Shown piece by piece: positions 1 through 7,200 of a stretch of 10,431 bases of DNA. A program made the translations under genes and the position numbers. The stretch is taken from assembly GCA_021647585.1 (NCBI GenBank), contig JAKIUK010000101.1, positions 1 through 10,431 of the forward strand, given 5' to 3'. The first letter of the stretch is position 1. Each line of letters opens with the position of its first letter. The notes below the pieces were generated by a model. The model worked only from the letters and a program-made list of their open reading frames with translations, was not told the DNA's origin and did no database searches. This DNA is from Methylococcaceae bacterium (GTDB lineage: Bacteria > Pseudomonadota > Gammaproteobacteria > Methylococcales > Methylomonadaceae).

Positions 1-95
1 ACTCTCCCAGGCCTACGCCCGGGTTGCCGACTTCCGGGTCTGGGTTTTAAAACTGTACTACTGTTTTGCTGATCAAAAAAATCATTATCACTCAT
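1..95 (-). CDS. tssL: TssL (DotU/ImpK-type T6SS inner-membrane protein), N-terminal 31 codons only
   Basis: This gene starts at the ATG at 95-93 and runs off the left edge of the window, so only the cytoplasmic N-terminus is visible. The peptide begins MSDNDFFDQQNSSTVLKPRP and continues into a Gly/Pro/Arg-rich stretch, typical of TssL proteins before their DotU domain. TssL is an inner-membrane protein that works with TssM and TssJ in the T6SS membrane complex. Thr14 lies in a TVLKPR motif. In Agrobacterium, Thr14 of TssL is the residue phosphorylated by PpkA and bound by Fha, so its position here is striking. The start lies 5 nt after the tssK stop, with only a weak purine-rich ribosome site (TTAAAGATT), suggesting translational coupling. 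The DotU domain, membrane segment and any OmpA-like extension lie outside the window. Confidence 0.88.
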   Translation of the reverse strand, partial: MSDNDFFDQQNSSTVLKPRPGSRQPGRRPGR

Positions 96-100
96 AATCT

Positions 101-1438
101 TTAACCATTCTTAATTGCCCACATTTCAATTTCCAACCCTGGAAATTCCCCCCCAATCTGAACCGCTATACCACCCGATGTTTTTAATTGCGGCCACATT
201 TCATTTTTCTTATTTAATTCAAAATATGAAAACCCAGCATGATAAGGTAATTGTCTTGGTGCTACTGGCAATGCATGAATGGTAATGCCAGGTAATGCAG
301 AACGGACTAATTGCTGAATCTTTTCTACAGGTCCTATTTTTGTTTGTGGCGGAAAATATTCACTAATCTTATCAGGAGGAACATCAGCCTTAACTGCAAT
401 CACAAATACCGCGTTATCAATCAGGTTACGATCAGGGATTTTACCCGCATAAACCCCATATTTTGGACCACTTAGCGGTATTGGAATTGCATTTTGTTCT
501 AATACCATATTTAAGTAGTGTCTGATAACGTCCATGACAGGTGTATAGGTTTCGGATAAAGCCTCATGTTTATATTCATCAAAAGGTTTACACCTTTTAG
601 TTTTATCAATAAAAGTCGCCAACTCACCCGCGAGCTGGACAATACTTCGATACAAAACTTCTGGGTGCAGTCCATCAATCAAGGAAAAATGTCGATACAA
701 AGGTTCATAGCGATTTACTAACTGCAAAAGCATAAAATCTGCAACTTCTGCAACGCCTCCCGTACTTCCACTCGTCACAAGATTTGCTAAGGCTTCTCCT
801 CTCGTTTTAATTAACCCCAAAATCTCCTCTATATAACCTTGTAAATTTGATGAATTGGCGCAATTTAACATTGGCGCAATGTACTTTTCATCCAGAACAA
901 TAGTTTTATCCGTGCGGCATTCCACAATTCTTGCAATCCCTATACAAACATAGGATGATCGATCGTCTTCTGCAACAGCTAATCTTGATTGCAACTGCCC
1001 AACATGAAGAACTTTTCGACTATCTGAATTAACATAACTATCTTTTACTTCAAATTCTTTGGCATGATATCGGGCCAGTTGTTCAATTTCTTCATCTGAA
1101 TCAAACTCAACGGCTTCATTTCTTATCACAGGCAGAGTCAAATAAACAATGCTGTCCTGAACACCATTTGCAATATCTAAAGGCAAAGGTAATACATCAT
1201 CTTCCGGTAAACTAAAGGGGGTGCCATCAGGAAAGATACCTCTACAATCCGTTAATGCAAATTTTCCCAGTTTTAGCTGCTGCTCATCGATTTTTATATT
1301 TACCAGGCCCCAATCAAACAAAGCCAATGCCGATGCTCTGCTATTTATAGTATTTTCTAAATAGCGATCATGCTGTTGAAAATGCTGGGGCTGAAGAAAC
1401 ATTCCTTCTGACCAGACGACCTTATTTTTTCTTCCCAT
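101..1438 (-). CDS. tssK: TssK (ImpJ/VasE), T6SS baseplate protein
   Basis: TssK is the trimeric cytoplasmic protein that connects the T6SS baseplate (TssE, TssF, TssG) to the membrane complex through TssL and TssM. The N-terminus carries the family hallmark, a VVWSEGMFLQPQHFQQHDRY block at residues 8-27. The 445-residue length matches the usual 440-450. The C-terminal part has PLPYHAGFSYFEL-like and GLEIEMWAI-like strands expected in the receptor-binding end of the family. The ATG start is supported by a good ribosome site, AGGACA at 1449-1444, 5 nt upstream. It is followed after 5 nt by tssL, the common tssK-tssL order. In many clusters a tssJ lipoprotein gene sits just upstream of tssK; here there is only a 157-bp gap after the FHA gene. 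No frameshift or missing segment is apparent. Confidence 0.96.
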   Translation of the reverse strand: MGRKNKVVWSEGMFLQPQHFQQHDRYLENTINSRASALALFDWGLVNIKIDEQQLKLGKFALTDCRGIFPDGTPFSLPEDDVLPLPLDIANGVQDSIVYLTLPVIRNEAVEFDSDEEIEQLARYHAKEFEVKDSYVNSDSRKVLHVGQLQSRLAVAEDDRSSYVCIGIARIVECRTDKTIVLDEKYIAPMLNCANSSNLQGYIEEILGLIKTRGEALANLVTSGSTGGVAEVADFMLLQLVNRYEPLYRHFSLIDGLHPEVLYRSIVQLAGELATFIDKTKRCKPFDEYKHEALSETYTPVMDVIRHYLNMVLEQNAIPIPLSGPKYGVYAGKIPDRNLIDNAVFVIAVKADVPPDKISEYFPPQTKIGPVEKIQQLVRSALPGITIHALPVAPRQLPYHAGFSYFELNKKNEMWPQLKTSGGIAVQIGGEFPGLEIEMWAIKNG

Positions 1439-1524
1439 TATGCTGTCCTGTTACTTAGGGAGGTGGAAACAAATAATCACCCACTCTCACTTGCCTTTTT
1501 ATCCCTTTTAAATTTTATCAATCG

Positions 1525-1584
1525 TCACGTAGAATAACTATGCTGCTCTTGAGAAGATTTAAACAAAAATAAACTACTACGTGA
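1525..1584. repeat. 8-bp perfect inverted repeat TCACGTAG/CTACGTGA in the fha-tssK gap
   Basis: TCACGTAG at 1525-1532 is the exact reverse complement of CTACGTGA at 1577-1584, with 44 bp between the arms. The pair occupies the 157-bp gap (1439-1595) between the FHA gene and tssK, the only gap of any size downstream of the phosphatase. It could be a pair of protein-binding half-sites or a long-range hairpin. No T-tract follows, so it does not look like a terminator. I found no convincing promoter or small gene in the rest of this gap. Chance occurrence is possible. Confidence 0.3.
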
Positions 1585-1595
1585 AATTTGGATGA

Positions 1596-3164
1596 TTATG
1601 TGTTTCTACCTCCCTTATTTTTCAAAGCATTGACTTGACGTTCGTATGCAGCGGCAAAATCACTGCCAAAAAAATCAGCTTGCGCTTCTATAGATAATTT
1701 TTTATAGCTGGATTCGTAACACTCCCAATATTTTGACGCTTTATTAAAGTGTCCCGTTTCACAGGTTCTCTCAACTACAGATGGATCAAATTTATTAATC
1801 GTCTCTTTTAAAGCAGCCTGTATTCCTGCCATCATTGCCATTTGATGTGTACACAAATCATGACTGCTTTCATCAATAGCTAATTGCCCCGATAAAAAAC
1901 CCGGTGAATTTTCAAATAAAAGATAGGGTAAGACTTCATCTATATTTTGGCAAAATTTTAACGGATTATTTTCTTCTTTTTGAACAACTGTTAATGCAGT
2001 CGGTAACTCTCTTTTCAAATCGGTTCTTGCTTTCAACAAAGACATATTAGCGATAAGCAAGACTCTGAGCATATTCCCCGCATTAAATAAAATCTGTTCG
2101 AGAGCATTTTCATCATCAGGCAAGTTGGTTGTATCAAAACCTAAGCCCTTAAAAAAAGCATCACTGTTTGCTTGTTTTTTTCCTGTTTGTTCCTGCTCTT
2201 TCGGAACAGTTAAAACCGCAGGATTCACAGGAATTTTATGTTGTGATTCTAGCGGACTCGAATTTATTTGAGGCTCATCTAAATCACCCCTCTCAGAAAC
2301 AACAGATTCCTCAACATCTGAAATTAAATCTGATGAATCATGAATATCCAATGGAATATTGTTATCTATTGTTTCATCAGGAGTAGGCTCGGAAGGAATT
2401 TCAGTTACTTTATCTGTCTGTTGTTCCGGTTGTATATTAACAGGTTGTTGTTTTAGCTCTTCATCAGCAAATGGGTTTTGCAGGCTAGCAAAAATATCAT
2501 CCTCTTCCGTTTCAGCTGTATTAGGCGTATCCTCATTACCACCACCAAAAAAATCATCAATATTAAAAGCTTCTGGTATTTGTTGTTCCCGATTAATATC
2601 TTCTTTTGCTTCAGGTAGAGAAAAACTATCCTGCAGCACTGAAACATTTGCATTAGACTCGAACTCAAAGGGTTCAGTGCTTTGTTCTAAATCAGTAGTA
2701 GTGGCAAAAACAGGCTGTTTAAATGACTTCTCGACTGACTCTTTTTTTTTCGATAAAGTAGTGTCTACTTTTGGCGGTTCAATAAAACCGGTTGTATCTG
2801 AAGATTTATAACATTCACCATTATATTGAACCTGTATTTCAAATTCACCAATAACAATATAGCCTCCATCAATTAATTTTCTCTTATCCGCATGAATGTA
2901 TATTTCATTAAAGGCATCTACAGAATCATCATCAATAGGTTCCAAAACCAGAGTTCCATTGCTACTACAATCAGTTATAGTAAACACCTCCCCATCACTT
3001 TCAATTTTCGCATGCATTCTCGAAACAAAGCCCTCTGTATCCGGCAAAGTCAGATCATTCTCCGCTGATCGACCTATGCTTCCACCAGACGCAGTGAAAG
3101 TAGCTGACAAGTCATAATCCACATAATCTTCTCCTAAGCGAAGAACCTTAAGATAAAGCCCCAT
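1596..3164 (-). CDS. tagH: T6SS FHA-domain scaffold protein (TagH/Fha/ImpI type)
   Basis: This protein reads the phosphothreonine signal of the T6SS post-translational switch. Residues 1-115 form an FHA domain with the phosphate-binding pattern intact: G31-R32, S48-R49-x-H51 and N69-G70-T71. Residues of about 120-330 are an acidic linker rich in Ser, Thr, Gln and Glu, likely disordered, with an isolated hydrophobic patch IPEAFNIDDFF at 196-206. Residues of about 335-515 match the conserved C-terminal domain of T6SS FHA proteins (ALEQILFNAGNMLRVLLIAN and following helices). The 522-residue length is within the family range. No membrane segment is seen, so it should be cytoplasmic. The ATG start is 3 nt from the phosphatase stop, and its ribosome site (AAGGG) lies inside the end of that gene, so the two are probably translationally coupled. 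Homologues are called Fha1 in Pseudomonas and Fha in Agrobacterium. Confidence 0.93.
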   Translation of the reverse strand: MGLYLKVLRLGEDYVDYDLSATFTASGGSIGRSAENDLTLPDTEGFVSRMHAKIESDGEVFTITDCSSNGTLVLEPIDDDSVDAFNEIYIHADKRKLIDGGYIVIGEFEIQVQYNGECYKSSDTTGFIEPPKVDTTLSKKKESVEKSFKQPVFATTTDLEQSTEPFEFESNANVSVLQDSFSLPEAKEDINREQQIPEAFNIDDFFGGGNEDTPNTAETEEDDIFASLQNPFADEELKQQPVNIQPEQQTDKVTEIPSEPTPDETIDNNIPLDIHDSSDLISDVEESVVSERGDLDEPQINSSPLESQHKIPVNPAVLTVPKEQEQTGKKQANSDAFFKGLGFDTTNLPDDENALEQILFNAGNMLRVLLIANMSLLKARTDLKRELPTALTVVQKEENNPLKFCQNIDEVLPYLLFENSPGFLSGQLAIDESSHDLCTHQMAMMAGIQAALKETINKFDPSVVERTCETGHFNKASKYWECYESSYKKLSIEAQADFFGSDFAAAYERQVNALKNKGGRNT

Positions 3165-3167
3165 TTA

Positions 3168-4061
3168 TTAATTGCCCTTAAATATAATATTATGCAAAAA
3201 AGCACTCACTTCATTCCAATATACAACAACTATAGCGCAGAATAAAATTATCAGTGAATTAATATAGCTGTTATTTTTTCCTGCTAATAACTGTTTTATT
3301 TGTCTAACAATAGCTTTTGGTTTCAAAGAAAAACCATTCCCAACTTTTTTCTCAACAATAACTACCGTTACATTATCTTTTCCACCAGCAGCTAAAGCCA
3401 TATTAATTAGTTTTCTCACTTTATCTTCAGCACTGATATTTTCTTGCAGTATACATGCAATTTTGGGCTCTCGTACTTCAGTTGTTAAACCATCAGAACA
3501 TAAAAGTATAGAATTTCCAACCGATAATGTTCCAGTTACACTATCCACTAATATGTCATTGATTTCAGGAGATCCAACTGCTTGGCTGATTATATTTCTT
3601 TGCGGATGAAACTCAGCCTGTTCCTGAGTTATTTCCCCATTATCTACCATTTCCTGTACCATTGAATGATCTTTGGTTATCTGAAACATCTGATTATTTT
3701 CCAGCAGATATGCACGACTATCGCCTACCCAGGCAACTTCATAATCAGAGTTCATAACCTTAAGAGCAACAACAGTTGTCCCCATTCCCCATTCACCTCT
3801 CCCTGCTTCCGCTGCATCTAAAACAGTATCATGGGCGCTATATATAGAATCCGTTAATGAATCACCTTGCTTCACACACTCACTGATTCGTTCTACTGCA
3901 AGATGACTAGCAACATCCCCACTACCATATCCCCCCATCCCATCGGCAAGCACCCACAACCCAGATTTTTCATCGACCAGATAGATATCTTCATTGAGAG
4001 TTCTTATATTTCCTTTATCCGTCATACAAAAAAAGGAAAGTAACTGTTCTTTTTTTGGCAC
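3168..4061 (-). CDS. pppA: PP2C-type Ser/Thr protein phosphatase of the T6SS (PppA type), with C-terminal membrane anchor
   Basis: This metal-dependent phosphatase should reverse phosphorylation by the neighbouring kinase and so damp T6SS firing, as PppA does in Pseudomonas. The PP2C motifs are present in order: RTLNED at 20-25 with metal ligand D25, LADGMGG at 38-44 with D40 and G41, GMGTTVVAL, WVGDSRAYL, TKDHSM, CSDGLTTEV and the final GGKDNVTVVIV. The start codon is GTG (4061-4059), supported by GGAG at 4070-4067 with 5-nt spacing. The protein has 297 residues, against about 240 for soluble PppA. The excess is a basic segment followed by one hydrophobic stretch at about 267-282 (INSLIILFCAIVVVYW), then a short tail. 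This suggests anchoring to the inner membrane beside the membrane-spanning kinase. The gene lies between the kinase gene (143-bp gap) and the FHA gene (3-nt gap). Confidence 0.95.
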   Translation of the reverse strand: MPKKEQLLSFFCMTDKGNIRTLNEDIYLVDEKSGLWVLADGMGGYGSGDVASHLAVERISECVKQGDSLTDSIYSAHDTVLDAAEAGRGEWGMGTTVVALKVMNSDYEVAWVGDSRAYLLENNQMFQITKDHSMVQEMVDNGEITQEQAEFHPQRNIISQAVGSPEINDILVDSVTGTLSVGNSILLCSDGLTTEVREPKIACILQENISAEDKVRKLINMALAAGGKDNVTVVIVEKKVGNGFSLKPKAIVRQIKQLLAGKNNSYINSLIILFCAIVVVYWNEVSAFLHNIIFKGN

Positions 4062-4066
4062 TCTAT

Positions 4067-4070
4067 CTCC
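4067..4070 (-). promoter_or_regulatory. Ribosome-binding site supporting the GTG start of the phosphatase gene
   Basis: On the minus strand GGAG lies 5 nt before the GTG at 4061-4059. It is the best Shine-Dalgarno match near the start, and it selects GTG over the internal Met13, which falls inside the conserved N-terminal strand of the PP2C fold. Confidence 0.7.
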
Positions 4071-4204
4071 GTATTTTACTTTGTGTTAAATACAAACCTA
4101 TGTCCTCATATTTCATCAATGCTTCATACATATACTTCACGCGGCCAGGGGGCTGAACTTATGTCTAGTAAGAGTTATCCATCAGAAACAGGTTGAACAG
4201 TCAC

Positions 4205-7200
4205 TTATGAGTCTACGTTTCTTACCACTCTAAACCCTGTAATTTTATCTCTACCACCGGAATGACTTCTTTGAAAATTCATATCACAAACCGTCATAGA
4301 ATCTGTATGCGCACCACCCATTGCCAAAATAGCTCCTCCACTAAGCACCCATTCCTGAGCATTACCAATGTAATTTCTAAGTCCCCAGGCATTTTTCTTT
4401 CCAGATTTCGCTGAGACTAACCCCTTCCCTTTAATAATACTTCCTCCACTGACAAGTTTACAATTAAAATCAGTTACTGCTTTTTTCCCACCCGATTTAG
4501 CAGCATGCAACCATTGTTGTTTATTAGGCAATCGATAATCAAACCCTGTTACTTTACTTAACCATTGAACGTAACCTTTGGCCTGTTGTAGTGTTATGCC
4601 GGTAATGGGTGCTGCGCGTCCTGAATGGCTACTGCATTTACCAGTTAATTTACAGTAATAATTATATTCTTTAACCGAAACTTCATTTGTACCGATCGCA
4701 TAACTGGAAGAATTCCCTTCTCCTGCAGGAATAACAGCTAAAATAGGACCTTTAATAGACCCTGAAATATAGTCATAACATCGAGCCTTTGATCTGCTAC
4801 CATACCCCGCATTCTTTGATAAACAGGCTCTACCTTTAGCTGTTTTTGGTGCAGCCCCAGGTTTTTCCTTGCTCATAATTTCTGCTTTAGCCGTTTTGTT
4901 ACTCTCACCTATACTTGGCTTATCAATACTTCCGAGCGATTTAATTTCTTCATCGGTGGTTTGGTTCGGTGCAGAAACATCCGGCTTACTCTTCTTTAAT
5001 AGTTCTTCATAAGCCTTTTCTTTTTGCCGTTTTACTATTTCAGCCTCTTCTTTCTGTTTCTTCAGTTTTAAGCGCAATTGATTTAATTTATCATGTCTTT
5101 TATCAAAACGCAGACCTTTCCTTACTAAGGCCATTGCACTATTTACTTTCGATCTTTCCATCTGAATACTTGCCAACCTGAAATAAGCATCAGCAAATAA
5201 TTTTGTAGCAATCCTGTTAGTATAATTTTTATCAACTCCTTCAATTTTTTTCAGCTTCTTTAAAGAAGCCAAAGCCTGCCTCACTTTATTAGCTTTTAAT
5301 TGAATTTCAAAACTTTGTTTCAAACCATCCCTTTCTGCTTTTAATTCATTTTGTCTATTTTTTTCATCAACCAGAATCTGTTCTTTTTCCAGACTTTTTA
5401 ATTCATCTATTATTTTTTTAGAACGACTATCAATTTTTAAAGCAAGTTTTAAAATCTCTTTCGCTCCACTGATTCTTTTATCGACTATCAGTTGTTTAGC
5501 TTGTGCCAAATAAATGGCAACAATCTTGGTCTTTTCATTATTAAGCCATGCACTATCCTTATCTAATATTTTTTCTAGATCAGTTAACACTGCATTCACG
5601 TTAAGCTTCCATTTTTTATCTAAAGACGGTTGTTGAATCAACGCTTCAAGAGTGTTTTTATACTGTTGTATTTTTAATTGTTGCTGTTGATTTAGCTGGG
5701 CAGTAAGCCCATTATCTATCTGAATAGCAGCCTGTTTCAATTGCTCTGACTGGGGAGAAAAAGCCATCCCTTCTTTGAGTACATTGTTTGCATTTTCCCA
5801 CTGCTGCTGGCTAATCAATAGATTAATCTGCTTGATAAACACATTTTCAATTTGTACAAAACCAGTCTCTAAAATAGGTTTTTTTGCATCCAAAGCTGAA
5901 ATAGAATCTAAAATCAGCTTTGCTGCAAGCGCGCTTTCTTCTGTAGCAGACATCGTTGCAATCATTGCATTAAAGCGCTCAACCTCAACAGTAATTTTCT
6001 GCTGCCGCCTTTTTTCTCTTAATTCCAGTTCTTTTTTCTGAGCCAATGCCTGCTCTTCTTTTGCCATATTCTCAAGTGCTTTTTTAGCCCTGATCATCTC
6101 TGTTTTTTGGGCATCAACACGCTGTAAAAATTGTGGTTCTGTATTTATCTTCCCTGCAAATTTCAAAAATTGAAATGCTTTTTCCCATTTAGCCTCACTT
6201 CGCATATCTTCAGCTATCTGTAGAAAGCGGGAAGATATCTGTTCTCGTCTGAGCTGAATCAAAGGATGCTCAGCATTTAGCTTATTTAGCTCTGTAAAAA
6301 TCTGATTTATTTGTATAATGGTTTGCTCTGTTTGATCTAAAGCAACTAAATCTTTGATTTTCTGAAACAGCTGTTTCACCTTCAGTTCAAATGCCGCTTT
6401 TATACGCGCAACCTTACTTTCACTCTCAATAAAAGCTTTTTCAGTTATCATTAATTTTAAATCCATAATCAATGATGAAGCCAAATTCCATTTTCTTGTT
6501 TCAGTTAAAATATCAATTTTCTTATTAAGTAATCCCTCCGTTTTACTCTTTACAACAGCCACCATTTGGCTATCTGCCTGTAAAGTTATTAGCTGTACAA
6601 AAACTGGCCTTACCTGTTGCACCCAGCTATAAACATCACCTGAAAATATTTCGATCAGGTTTTTAATTTGTTTCTCAATACCACTAATAGCATGCTGTTT
6701 TTCCTTATATCGCTCAATCACATCTACCTGATCAGCTAGATCAGCCAAAGAAATACTATTTGAAAAAAATACCAGTCCTTGCACAACTAATTGTTTAGCC
6801 ACATCTATCTGGTCATGTTCTAAAGCAGCGGTTACTTCCCGGATATAGGCACCCTCAGCTCTAGCATCCGAAACTAAAGGATGGTCTGGATTGATACGAA
6901 TTAATTCCGATAATACATCAACAATGTCATCTCTATCAGGATCGGATAACATTTTTTTTTGTTTCAAAGACTCGGAAAACCTTTCGTCTAACTTAAGTAT
7001 CAAATCATTCTTTTTTTCTTGCAGACGTCGTAATTTAAAGGAATCTGAATAATACCCTTCTGCATTTTTCAATAAACTTTCAACACTGTTAAAAATTTTA
7101 CTTTTCTGAGGCGAAGAAATAATGATATCCATTTCTTTTTCATAAAAAGACAACAACCCATCCTTTCCCTGAAAAAGCACTTTTTGTCTTAACTCATTAC

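Noticed and set aside
1..50. GC-rich stretch with CCCGGG-type symmetry at the left end, considered as a structured element
   Set aside because: It is explained by Pro, Gly and Arg codons in the TssL N-terminus.
2168..2811. Open frames on the plus strand opposite the FHA gene
   Set aside because: They lie opposite the Ser/Glu-rich linker, giving low-complexity Ser/Cys/Phe-rich products with no domain; the minus-strand FHA gene explains the region.
4063..4131. A 22-codon minus-strand frame (MYEALMKYEDIGLYLTQSKI...) ending 1 nt before the phosphatase GTG, possible leader peptide
   Set aside because: It has no ribosome site at its ATG, no recognisable family, and is short enough to arise by chance; the overlap with the phosphatase ribosome site explains its last codons.
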